Below are positions 29,350 to 36,626 of a stretch of DNA of 36,626 nt, piece after piece. The notes beneath the pieces were generated by a model. That model was not told where the DNA came from and ran no database searches. It saw only the letters and a list, made by a program, of their open reading frames with translations. Every line of letters begins with the position of its first letter. Position 1 is the first letter of the stretch. The position numbers were made by a program, and so were the translations under genes. The stretch covers positions 1-36,626 of the forward strand of contig JAMPHY010000028.1 in NCBI GenBank assembly GCA_023663185.1, in the 5' to 3' direction. This DNA is from Clostridiales bacterium. Lineage in GTDB: Bacteria; Bacillota; Clostridia; Lachnospirales; Lachnospiraceae.

Positions 29350-32061
29350 CTATCTTAGCGTAAGCGTTTCATAATTATACTTATCCGCCTCGCTGACATG
29401 CTCCGTGTTCAGCTCTCCTTCCTGCGTACTGAGCAGGAGGCGGCTGTCCGCCAGATATCCGTTCATATCTTCCGCCCACTCGCGAAACAGTTCGTCATCA
29501 TATGGTATCCTGTCGTCATCCCAGTCGAAAGAAGAACCTGCAATCATCTTTATACCGCCATCTTCTGCAAGGCGGAACACATGATATGAATAATTGCCAA
29601 AATTATCCCGGTTTTCTATGTGTACAGTCATAATAAACTCAACTCCGCCGCGCTCACCAAGATAAATATTATTCCAGCCTGCACGGGCTCTATGGGCGAA
29701 AAGGCTACATAAAAGTCTGCCTTGCGCATTATTGAAAAAAACAAATCCGCTCTCGCCGTCCCCGATATTGCCTGTATACACCTGAATCTGTTCCAGACCT
29801 GTACCGTCACCTATATCAGCCACCCATGAACTCTCAAGCTCATAATATGTGTCCAGCATTTCTTCGCCGCTAAGCGACGTAATCTCCTGCATATCTTCAT
29901 ACCAATAATCCTCAGGATATTCCATATCAAAAGCAATTCCGCTCCCATAATAATTTTCCACAACTGCCTCTGTTATAAGCCCGTCTTCAAATGTCAAAAT
30001 CATCGGGGGATTCAGATATGCAAATAACTCCACCGCAAAATCGGCAAACTCATCAAATGAAGTTTCTTCATAACTAAGCGTATTCATTTTTTTATTGATA
30101 AGGAAGTGGCAGTCGTCTGCAAAAGCAAGGAAAAGAAGCTCTTCGCCGTCCTCCATATCATCTACGATATACCTATCAATTCCTCTTGCGCTGCGTGATA
30201 TAGAGCGGACATATCCCCTGTATACTCCGTCCACAATCGCACCCCTTAGAAGATGTTCTCTTGTCAGCTCCACTACATCTTCATCTGTTGACGCAATGTA
30301 CTGTCCATTTTCGCCAGTTTGTTCATTTTCACCAACCTGTCCGCTCTCGCCGTTTTGTTCATTCTCGCCCGTCTGCCCATCTGAATTTTCCATTTCCGAC
30401 TGCTTGATGACGTTACAAGTGATACCGTTTCCGAAGTTGAATAAGAAAGTCTCCACTTCTTCCCGCGATAACTCCACCCATATATCATAATTATCCACAT
30501 CTACATCAAGTACGGTCGTAACCGCAAGCAGCGTTTTTTCCCATTCGCTTTCTTCTTTATCATAACGGAAAGACACGTCTTCATTATAGTAATAAATTTC
30601 AAGTGTATCTCCCACTTCTGCGTCCCGCGCAAGTCCCCACGGAACAGTAAACATATAACGGGGTACTGCCGATACATAAGGGATATCCGGCGTAAACTGA
30701 TATCTATCCGAACCGACAGGCCACATTAAAAATCCCTCTCCCATCACAACTATACTTTCCGCCTTAGCCCTTTCTGACTTAGAAAAAGAAAACACCCCCG
30801 GATATCCCTCACCAATCCCAATATCTTCACCTTTAGGAAATGTGATTTTGACCAAGTCCCCTGCTTTTAACCCCGAAAAATCCTCTATCTCAATATACGG
30901 ATAAATCTCATCCGCCTCTGGAATTTCCATATCGCATCCGGGAATTTTGACTATCATTTGTCTGTTTCCATCTATTTCCACCTCTAAGACTACTCCATAA
31001 TAAATTACCTGTACTAAGGAATCAGCAATTTCCGACGCATCTTTGCTGCTTAAGGAATTTCCGCCGTCTTCTGCGCTGTTTAAGGAAGCCCCGCCGTCTT
31101 CCGTGCGCTTCGGATTGGCAACCAGTGCAATTACGGCAATCACACAGGCTATCGCAATAACCGCTGTGGCGATTTTGGCAGGCTTTTTAAACTTAAGAAT
31201 ATTTTTAATCCTGCTCTTTGTATCCCCTTCCCCAAAAGCAAGCGGAATCCCCAGCACAATTTTTCTGCCTGATGCAAGAGAAAGTAAAGATGCCGAATAT
31301 TCCTTTTTAACGCCGTTCCCTATCTTTCGTATAACCGCCTCGTCGCACGACATCTCCATATCCCTGCCGCTTATAAAAAAGGCAAGCCAGACAAGCGGAT
31401 TGAACCAGTGCAGGCAAAGCGCCACAAATCCAGCCAGCCTGAAAATATGGTCGCCGCGCTTTATATGAATCTGCTCATGCAGCAGTATATACCGCTTTTC
31501 TTCATCACCAAGCGTCGAAGGAAGATAAATTTTCGGGACTACAATACCGCAGACAAACGGAGTTTCAATATCGGGAGATACGAAAATATTCCCGCTTTCG
31601 CATACCGCCGTTTTCAGCCTGCGCCTGAGTTTAATATATTTTATGATTCCATAGACAGCCACCGCGCCTGCCCCAAACAGCCAGATATAAGCCCCTATCC
31701 AGATTACAATCTGCATGGGATTGACTGAAGCCGCGGTATTGGCGGCAGGCATTGATTCATTGATGGCATTCTCCACCGCAGGAATGGGGAGATTTACCAT
31801 CGGCTGCTCCATATAGCCGATATTTTCAGGGATATACTCTATTTTCCCCTGCTGCGCATCAGGCGCACTTAAAGCCCCCAGCAGAGAAACCGCCGAAGAA
31901 AAGGAAAACGGACACAATAAGCGGAACAACACCACCGCCCATAGCGCGTATGAAAAAATCTTAGGCGCTTTTTTAAGCAAAAGCCTGATAACCAGAACCG
32001 CCAAAACCGCTATTCCTGCCGTAAGGCTCATATTTAAAATATCTATAAATACCTGTTCCAT
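29350..32061 (-). CDS. M56 (BlaR1/MecR1-like) membrane metallopeptidase without a PBP sensor
   Basis: A 903-residue sensor-protease. The N-terminal 320 residues hold four membrane segments and the cytoplasmic zinc protease, with HEQIHIKRGDH (HExxH) as the metal site and DMEMSCDEAVIRK following. ATAVIAIACVIAVIALVANP is the last membrane segment. The C-terminal 580 residues are extracytoplasmic but lack the SxxK/SxN penicillin-binding motifs, so the ligand is not a beta-lactam in the BlaR1 manner. A low-complexity tract of GENEQ/GESGQ repeats (about residues 555-585) links two parts of this domain. It probably cleaves or inactivates the BlaI repressor. Its ATG overlaps the blaI-type stop as TAATG. 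Confidence 0.9.
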   Translation of the reverse strand: MEQVFIDILNMSLTAGIAVLAVLVIRLLLKKAPKIFSYALWAVVLFRLLCPFSFSSAVSLLGALSAPDAQQGKIEYIPENIGYMEQPMVNLPIPAVENAINESMPAANTAASVNPMQIVIWIGAYIWLFGAGAVAVYGIIKYIKLRRRLKTAVCESGNIFVSPDIETPFVCGIVVPKIYLPSTLGDEEKRYILLHEQIHIKRGDHIFRLAGFVALCLHWFNPLVWLAFFISGRDMEMSCDEAVIRKIGNGVKKEYSASLLSLASGRKIVLGIPLAFGEGDTKSRIKNILKFKKPAKIATAVIAIACVIAVIALVANPKRTEDGGASLNSAEDGGNSLSSKDASEIADSLVQVIYYGVVLEVEIDGNRQMIVKIPGCDMEIPEADEIYPYIEIEDFSGLKAGDLVKITFPKGEDIGIGEGYPGVFSFSKSERAKAESIVVMGEGFLMWPVGSDRYQFTPDIPYVSAVPRYMFTVPWGLARDAEVGDTLEIYYYNEDVSFRYDKEESEWEKTLLAVTTVLDVDVDNYDIWVELSREEVETFLFNFGNGITCNVIKQSEMENSDGQTGENEQNGESGQVGENEQTGENGQYIASTDEDVVELTREHLLRGAIVDGVYRGYVRSISRSARGIDRYIVDDMEDGEELLFLAFADDCHFLINKKMNTLSYEETSFDEFADFAVELFAYLNPPMILTFEDGLITEAVVENYYGSGIAFDMEYPEDYWYEDMQEITSLSGEEMLDTYYELESSWVADIGDGTGLEQIQVYTGNIGDGESGFVFFNNAQGRLLCSLFAHRARAGWNNIYLGERGGVEFIMTVHIENRDNFGNYSYHVFRLAEDGGIKMIAGSSFDWDDDRIPYDDELFREWAEDMNGYLADSRLLLSTQEGELNTEHVSEADKYNYETLTLR

Positions 32062-32429
32062 TATTTGTCTCCTTCGTCATATTCCTCAATAAGCTTTTTC
32101 AGCTCTTCTACTTCTTTTACACTCAGCTTCTTCCTTCGCGAAAAAGCTGCCAAAAACTGCGGCAGCGAGCCGTCAAAGTTCTCATTTATAAACTGCTCAC
32201 CGCGCGCCGCCTGAAATTCGTCCCTAGACATCAGCACCGTAACAAGTCCGTCCGTATTTTGAAATATCCTTCTGTCGCAAAGCCGCTTTAACATAGTATA
32301 CGCCGTTGTACGTTTCCAGCCAAAAGCCTCCGCGCACATTTTTGCCAACTTACCTGACGCAATCGGGGCGTTCTCCCATATCATCTCGGCAAAACGCTGC
32401 TCCATTTCCCCTAATTTACATTGTTCCAT
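32061..32429 (-). CDS. BlaI/MecI/CopY family repressor
   Basis: A 122-residue winged-helix repressor. EMEQRFAEMIWENAPIASGK is the conserved N-terminal helix, followed by the recognition region FGWKRTTAYTMLKRLCDRRI, the wing, and a C-terminal dimerisation/cleavage region rich in K and E (KKLSVKEVEELKKLIEEYDE). The operators upstream are the expected targets. It is the first gene of an operon with the M56 protease and the EamA transporter; derepression is expected when the protease cuts it. Confidence 0.93.
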   Translation of the reverse strand: MEQCKLGEMEQRFAEMIWENAPIASGKLAKMCAEAFGWKRTTAYTMLKRLCDRRIFQNTDGLVTVLMSRDEFQAARGEQFINENFDGSLPQFLAAFSRRKKLSVKEVEELKKLIEEYDEGDK

Positions 32430-32456
32430 TGAAATAATCCTGCCTTTTCATATTAG

Positions 32457-32567
32457 TTTAATCGCATTAAGCAATGCTAGTCTAATCGTATTAGATAATA
32501 CTAATTTAATCACATTAGATAATTCCAGTCTAATCGAATTAGACAATGTTAGTCTAACATCATTAGA
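32457..32567. promoter_or_regulatory. five BlaI-type operators on exact 24-bp spacing
   Basis: Five 15-bp palindromes of the form TCTAAT-3-ATTAGA (or near) start at 32457, 32481, 32505, 32529 and 32553, i.e. every 24 bp. Operators 2 and 4 are perfect; 1, 3 and 5 have one or two changes. The rightmost overlaps the promoter -10; the other four lie in the transcribed leader. Confidence 0.9.
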
Positions 32568-32579
32568 CATATTTGTCAA
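32551..32579 (-). promoter_or_regulatory. promoter of the BlaI/M56/EamA operon
   Basis: Minus-strand TTGACA (32574-32579) and TAGACT (32551-32556) with a 17-bp spacer; operator 5 covers the -10. Confidence 0.65.
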
Positions 32580-32681
32580 CGGTTATTATAAAAAAATATA
32601 GCCAAATCAAGCGGAAAGATTTAAAATAGTAGAAAAGACCAAAAGCACCTAAACCTCACCACACAGAAAGGAGCTACGCGC

Positions 32682-33338
32682 ATGAACCTAAACAACATCA
32701 CTGTAAACACACAGAGCAGCATTAAGATAGAAGGGAGCAAAATCCTTTATTTCGATTCATTTAAAATAGAGACGGAAACGCATGACGCGGATATAATATT
32801 TATCACCCACAAACATTTCGACCATTTTGAGCCGGAGTCTATTGCCAAAATCAAGAAAGAAGGCACGATTCTGGTTACGCCAAAGTCCATGAAGGACAAG
32901 GCGCTGTCCGAATCCGGCATTGCCCCCGAAAAATGCGTATTCTTAGAGCCGTATGAAAAGTATGAATATGAAGGCGTCCTGATAGAAGCGATTCCCGCCT
33001 ACAACAAGCTTAAGCCTTTTCACCCCAAGTCAAAGAAATGGAACGGATATATAGTAACTATAGATAATATCCGCTATTATGTCTCAGGCGATACAGATGT
33101 GAATGACGATATTAAAAAAGTCCAGTGCGACGTTGCGCTTATCCCAATCGGCGGGCATTATACGATGGATAAGGCAAAAGCTGCCGACTATATCGCGGCT
33201 TTAAAACCTAAGGCGGTCATTCCCACGCATTACGGCACTATAATAGGAAATAAATCGGACGGCGCGGATTTTAAGAAGTCGCTTGAAACGCTAAATAAAG
33301 AAATTCAGGTAGAATTGAAACTGCCTATGGCTGATTAA
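32682..33338 (+). CDS. metallo-beta-lactamase fold hydrolase (UlaG-like)
   Basis: A 218-residue MBL-fold protein. IFITHKHFDHFEPES is the HxHxDH zinc motif, YYVSGDTDV supplies the bridging Asp, and AVIPTHYGTIIG holds the last His. The length and the GGHYTMDKAKAADYIAALKP block match the COG2220 UlaG/L-ascorbate lactonase-like group. It is probably a cytosolic hydrolase of an unknown substrate. AAAGGAG lies about 9 nt before the ATG. It is divergent from the BlaI operon; its own promoter is not clear. Confidence 0.9.
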   Translation: MNLNNITVNTQSSIKIEGSKILYFDSFKIETETHDADIIFITHKHFDHFEPESIAKIKKEGTILVTPKSMKDKALSESGIAPEKCVFLEPYEKYEYEGVLIEAIPAYNKLKPFHPKSKKWNGYIVTIDNIRYYVSGDTDVNDDIKKVQCDVALIPIGGHYTMDKAKAADYIAALKPKAVIPTHYGTIIGNKSDGADFKKSLETLNKEIQVELKLPMAD

Positions 33339-33350
33339 TCAGTCATAGGC
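33323..33350. terminator. palindromic hairpin at the MBL stop codon
   Basis: GCCTATG...CATAGGC arms enclose CTGATT/AATCAG with one mismatch between, overlapping the stop codon. Moderately T-rich sequence follows, so it probably ends MBL transcription. Confidence 0.6.
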
Positions 33351-33352
33351 GG

Positions 33353-33428
33353 TATATTTATGTTTACTTCTGTTGTCCCTAAAATATCCGTATATCTATG
33401 CTTACTTCTGCTGTCCATAAGATATCTC
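33353..33428. repeat. 38-bp tandem repeat between MBL and MATE genes
   Basis: Two adjacent 38-bp units (33353-33390, 33391-33428) share most bases, including a TTACTTCTG core. No frame or hairpin explains them. Confidence 0.75.
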
Positions 33429-33432
33429 ATAC

Positions 33433-34818
33433 TTACTCCGCAAGCTGTTTATAAGTAATACCTATCATAACCACGGCAATCACAAAAGTCAGAATATCCG
33501 AGACAGGCATGGAATACAGTACGCCGTCTAAGCCGAACATAAGCGGCAATATCAGCGCGAAGCCTACTCCGAACACGATTTCCCTCACCATCGAAAGCAT
33601 AGTGGACGCTACCGCTTTTCCCATAGCCTGCATAAAAATAAAACAAGCTTTGTTCACACAGGCAAAAATCATCATGCACAGATAAATCCTAAACGCTTTA
33701 ATGGCAAAATCCGTATAATAACTGCTTTCATTCGCCGCGCCAAAAAGCATAATGAGCTGTCTGGGGAAAAATTCGACAATAATAAGCGCTACCAAACCAA
33801 CTGCTGCCTCAGCCTCTAATAAGGCGGTAAACAGCTTTTTAACCCTTGACTTTAACCCTGCACCCATATTATAACCTACAATAGGTATGCAGCCTGCCGC
33901 CATTCCTACGACGATGGAAATGACAATCTGGAAAAATTTCATCACGATGCCGACCACAGCCATAGGAATCTGAGCGTATTGCTCCTGTCCGAACACAGAA
34001 TCCAGCGCGCCATATTTTCGTATCATATTATTGACAGCCGCCATCGAAGCCACTAAAGAAATCTGCGAAAGAAAGCTGCAGATGCCAAGAACAAGGCTTT
34101 TCCCGCAAATGCCCCAATCCATGCGGAAATCAGATTTTCCGGGCTTTATCGCCTTCATATTCAGTAAATATATGATTGACAGAATCGCCGTAACAACCTG
34201 CCCGATGACCGTAGCTACCGCCGCCCCCATCATGCCCCATTTGCATACAAAGATAAAAACAGGATCCAGTATGATATTCAAGACTGCGCCCGTCAGAGTG
34301 GAAACCATTGCAAACTTAGGGCTGCCGTCCGCCCTGATAATCGGATTCATCGCCTGTCCGAACATATAGAACGGAATGCCGAGCGAAATATAGAAAAAGT
34401 ATTCTTTGGAATGTCTGTATGTTTCCGCGTTTATTGTGCCGCCGAACATGGCGATTATCTGATTGGCAAAAAGCAGATAGATACCGCATAAAATCAGGCT
34501 GCTTACAATTATAAGCACAACGGAATTGCCTACGCTTTTCTTGGCGTTTTGCGGTTCGCCTTTACCAAGGCTTAAGCTTACAAAAGCGCAGCAGCCGTCT
34601 CCTATCATAACGGCAATGGCAAGTGCGATAACCGTAAGCGGAAATACCACCGTATTCGCAGCATTGCCGTATGAGCCGAGATAGGCTGCGTTTGCAATAA
34701 ATATCTGGTCAACTATGTTATAAAGCGCGCCGACCAAAAGTGAGATGATGCAGGGAACAGCATATTTTCGCATCAATTTTCCAACCCGTTCTGTTCCCAA
34801 AAATTGATTTGTTTCCAT
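33433..34818 (-). CDS. MATE family multidrug efflux pump
   Basis: A 461-residue protein with twelve membrane segments in two bundles. The conserved opening is GKLMRKYAVPCIISLLVGAL with YNIVDQIFIANAA; the mid-protein MRKYGALDSVFGQEQYAQIP and VGMAAGCIPIVGYNMGAG blocks are typical of the MepA-like MATE group. It exports cationic drugs or metabolites using a Na+ or H+ gradient. Only a modest GGGTG site lies before the ATG. It is not in an obvious operon with its neighbours. Confidence 0.93.
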   Translation of the reverse strand: METNQFLGTERVGKLMRKYAVPCIISLLVGALYNIVDQIFIANAAYLGSYGNAANTVVFPLTVIALAIAVMIGDGCCAFVSLSLGKGEPQNAKKSVGNSVVLIIVSSLILCGIYLLFANQIIAMFGGTINAETYRHSKEYFFYISLGIPFYMFGQAMNPIIRADGSPKFAMVSTLTGAVLNIILDPVFIFVCKWGMMGAAVATVIGQVVTAILSIIYLLNMKAIKPGKSDFRMDWGICGKSLVLGICSFLSQISLVASMAAVNNMIRKYGALDSVFGQEQYAQIPMAVVGIVMKFFQIVISIVVGMAAGCIPIVGYNMGAGLKSRVKKLFTALLEAEAAVGLVALIIVEFFPRQLIMLFGAANESSYYTDFAIKAFRIYLCMMIFACVNKACFIFMQAMGKAVASTMLSMVREIVFGVGFALILPLMFGLDGVLYSMPVSDILTFVIAVVMIGITYKQLAE

Positions 34819-34873
34819 AATAGTTCACCCTTTCATAAATATCCGCCGATACGTTCTGCAACCGGCTTTATCC

Positions 34874-34927
34874 AAAAAAAATAAACGTGCAGCAAATAAC
34901 CGGACTTACGCAGTTTTGCTACACGTT
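34874..34927 (-). terminator. strong terminator after the 7-segment membrane protein
   Basis: On the minus strand a 13-bp stem with one mismatch (arms AACGTG.AGCAAA and its complement, 34884-34927) is followed by TATTTTTTTT. It lies 34 nt beyond the membrane-protein stop. Confidence 0.85.
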
Positions 34928-34960
34928 CAATATGTATTTTAATTTCTTTTTTGAAAAATG

Positions 34961-35623
34961 TCAAAGGGATTTTTTCATATCATAATATCCCATCAGAACC
35001 ATCCACACATAAGCGCAGGTCTTGGGAATCATAAGCATTCCAATCATAGGCACAGCGTCTGCAAAAAGGACTACCGGAATATAAAAGCCAAAACTCAGCA
35101 CGATTGCCAGCCACATGAAACGAAATCCTTTGTCGCCTGCCTCAGCAGCCTTTTTGAAAAAGATGATAATGATAAGCAGCCCCAACACTACAAACGGAAT
35201 ATTCCTGTAAATCCCCCATGAAAGCGGCGCGTCCGCAGACGTCCATTTATTTTGTGGGAAAAGGCACAAAATGATTCTTGCCGCCGCCAGCACGCCGATA
35301 CAGACGGTCAGGGCATTTTTATCCTTCACTTGATAACGAATCCGCCATATGTAATAGAGTAATACATAAAATACAGTCATAGTAATAGAAGTAACCAACT
35401 TGCCTATGCCAAGCGCCGCCGTAAAGTTTTCTAACCCCGTCGTGCATAAGGCATAAGCGCGGGGAAGAAGGTGGAAGGCGTCGCCCGTGCCAAGAATGAC
35501 TGCCATCATGCCAAACAGGAAATATTGTTTATCTCCATGACTTTTAATTATCATTCTAATTCCGACCGTTATCACTAATGTCAAATATACAATATCAAAT
35601 AATGTCTCCATGATTGCCTGCAT
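34961..35623 (-). CDS. seven-segment membrane protein of unknown function
   Basis: A 220-residue protein with about seven evenly spaced membrane segments and short loops. GMMAVILGTGDAFHLLPRAYAL contains Asp and His inside a membrane segment, as in CREST-type (alkaline ceramidase/PAQR-like) membrane hydrolases, but the full set of motifs is not evident. I do not assign a function. The ATG at 35623 has AAGGAG 7 nt upstream; an ATG two codons earlier is too close to that site. A strong terminator follows. Confidence 0.65.
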   Translation of the reverse strand: MQAIMETLFDIVYLTLVITVGIRMIIKSHGDKQYFLFGMMAVILGTGDAFHLLPRAYALCTTGLENFTAALGIGKLVTSITMTVFYVLLYYIWRIRYQVKDKNALTVCIGVLAAARIILCLFPQNKWTSADAPLSWGIYRNIPFVVLGLLIIIIFFKKAAEAGDKGFRFMWLAIVLSFGFYIPVVLFADAVPMIGMLMIPKTCAYVWMVLMGYYDMKKSL

Positions 35624-35699
35624 AACCATACTCCTTATAATTATATACTCTTATTTTTGTACTATATATGATATTACTACCCTTTTACCTTATCCCAGA

Positions 35700-36554
35700 T
35701 TATTCGCTATTTTCTTTTTTGTTCCACAATGCGAGGAAATCCGTTACAAGGTTCTTTTCCCTTTTATCCGTACATTTTTCCACCAAAGCCGCACTGTCAT
35801 TCAGCATATCTATTGTGTGATATATGCCAAATTTGAGATTTACCTTTACAATTTCCGTAACCAGTTTTTCATCTGCCACAATGCCGCCTGCCCACAACAT
35901 TTTCTCAATTCCCATGCGTTCTCTGCACTCTGCCATACTGCTTAAATAGATTACCTCTGCCCGCTTTGTCATCTTGTCCTCACGGACAATCCTGTTAATT
36001 TCATAGCAATGCTCCAAATCACGGTAAAACGAATCGCTGTTTTTATCTTTCTTATACGTTGTCATAAAAGAATTGCACTGGCACAAATCTTTTTCCTGTC
36101 TGCCTGTTTTTATAATCCCCAAGTGCAGAATCTTATCTTCCATTTCATGCACCATAAGATAATCGCTGTCAAAGTCAGAATCCTCCCACTTCCCTAAATC
36201 ATATAAATACAATTTTGAGTAAGATGCAAACATCTCCGGCAGAAAAGGCAGGTTATCCAGTTTTAAATGAATGACCTCTAAAATTCTGCGCTGCTTTTCC
36301 TCTGTCTTATAATACTTCTGTACCAGTTTTTCTAGCGACTGCATCGTGATTCTTCCCTTTTTTATTGCATATGCCCCAAAATCGCCCGTGTACTGTTTTG
36401 GTCTGCCTGCATACTGGAGTCCCATCAGATGCGGTATCTTATCTTCCGTGTTAGACAGATGGATAATCTTCTTGGCAGTATGGATATAATAGTCATATTT
36501 ACAGATTGTGTTCTTTACATTTTGAAAAATCTCCAAAAGCCTTATATCTTTCAT
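35700..36554 (-). CDS. PBECR4-like protein (second member in the window)
   Basis: A 284-residue protein. Residues 17-140 resemble the PBECR4 nuclease-fold domain: KYDYYIHTAKKIIHLSNTED, then KIPHLMGLQYAGRPKQY (the HxxGL turn shared with the candidate toxin at 14764), then LEVIHLKLDNLPFLPEMF and YLMVHEMEDKILHLGIIK. The C-terminal half (DSFYRDLEHCYEINRIVRED onward) is helical and unrecognised. The ATG at 36554 has GGGAGG about 4 nt upstream; a TTG four codons earlier lies inside that site. A hairpin with a T-rich tail sits about 25 nt upstream, an arrangement like that before the 14764 gene. The homology assignment is tentative. Confidence 0.5.
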   Translation of the reverse strand: MKDIRLLEIFQNVKNTICKYDYYIHTAKKIIHLSNTEDKIPHLMGLQYAGRPKQYTGDFGAYAIKKGRITMQSLEKLVQKYYKTEEKQRRILEVIHLKLDNLPFLPEMFASYSKLYLYDLGKWEDSDFDSDYLMVHEMEDKILHLGIIKTGRQEKDLCQCNSFMTTYKKDKNSDSFYRDLEHCYEINRIVREDKMTKRAEVIYLSSMAECRERMGIEKMLWAGGIVADEKLVTEIVKVNLKFGIYHTIDMLNDSAALVEKCTDKREKNLVTDFLALWNKKENSE

Positions 36555-36579
36555 GTTTCCTCCCAACGTATAAAGAAAT

Positions 36580-36603
36580 TGCCTGAGCGGTTAGGCTCAG
36601 GCA
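36580..36603 (-). terminator. terminator-like hairpin upstream of the second PBECR4-like gene
   Basis: A perfect 9-bp stem (36580-36588 with 36595-36603) and a 6-nt loop, followed on the minus strand by AATTTCTTTAT. It lies about 25 nt before the gene's start codon and must end a transcript entering from beyond the window's right edge. Confidence 0.7.
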
Positions 36604-36626
36604 TTACATTTCTTTTTGAATTGCAA

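Noticed and set aside
34819-34960. Riboswitch or leader upstream of the MATE gene
   Set aside because: The only strong structure is the long hairpin with a T8 tract on the minus strand, which is the terminator of the preceding membrane-protein gene.
28441-36626. Prophage or integrative element in the right part
   Set aside because: No integrase, portal, terminase, conjugation gene or tRNA-flanking repeat was seen.

Overview
The window looks like low-G+C Firmicutes chromosome, most probably a gut Lachnospiraceae-type Clostridium. The grounds are consensus sigma-A promoters, strong AGGAGG-type ribosome sites, several TTG starts, and a gene mix (BlaI/M56 pair, CPBP protease, DUF3784, DUF3267, Cache-type hybrid histidine kinase, MATE pump, HicAB) usual for that group. 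No rRNA, tRNA, CRISPR array, transposase or integrase was seen. The taxonomy is an inference.

Layout. 0.1-2.1 kb: leftward methyltransferase, GNAT and VOC-fold genes. 2.1-2.5 kb: a 57-residue gene with its own promoter and terminator. 2.5-6.2 kb: leftward operon with a three-gene ABC-2 exporter, an HTH/flavin-binding fusion regulator and a flavin reductase. 6.4-7.1 kb: hicAB. 7.2-17.5 kb: an accessory array of small leftward genes (kinase-like, CPBP, two GNATs, ICMT-like, zincin-like, racemase, P-loop kinase, XRE, TetR, DUF3784). It is punctuated by copies of one repeat that carries a leftward promoter and a small type I toxin-antitoxin module. 17.7-22.2 kb: patatin, flavodoxin-like reductase, SASA esterase, HAD phosphatase, Nim-like protein. 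22.3-24.6 kb: a self-contained leftward operon of unrecognised proteins (degenerate Nudix, 242-residue protein, HTH protein, small protein) behind paired operator-like palindromes. 25.0-28.4 kb: a hybrid histidine kinase behind 34-bp direct repeats. 28.5-32.6 kb: BlaI/M56/EamA operon behind five BlaI-type operators spaced exactly 24 bp. 32.7-36.6 kb: MBL hydrolase, MATE pump, membrane protein, and a second PBECR4-like protein.

The most interesting locus is 14.46-15.63 kb. A promoter drives a short structured RNA made of two 54-nt repeats whose hairpin stems covary, followed by a strong terminator and then a gene for a PBECR4-like (Barnase/EndoU/ColicinE5/RelE-fold) nuclease. This is the layout of a type III toxin-antitoxin system, but the toxin does not look like ToxN, CptN or TenpN. 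The locus sits inside a split copy of the type I repeat. The surviving right half keeps an antisense-RNA promoter pointing into the 3' UTR of the nuclease gene. The second PBECR4-like gene at the right edge also has a terminator hairpin about 25 nt upstream, so the arrangement may recur outside the window.

The type I modules at 11.7-12.0 and 13.5-13.8 kb encode an identical 26-residue hydrophobic peptide, and all three nucleotide differences between their coding regions are silent. Each has convergent toxin and antisense promoters with 17-bp spacers and a shared terminator hairpin.
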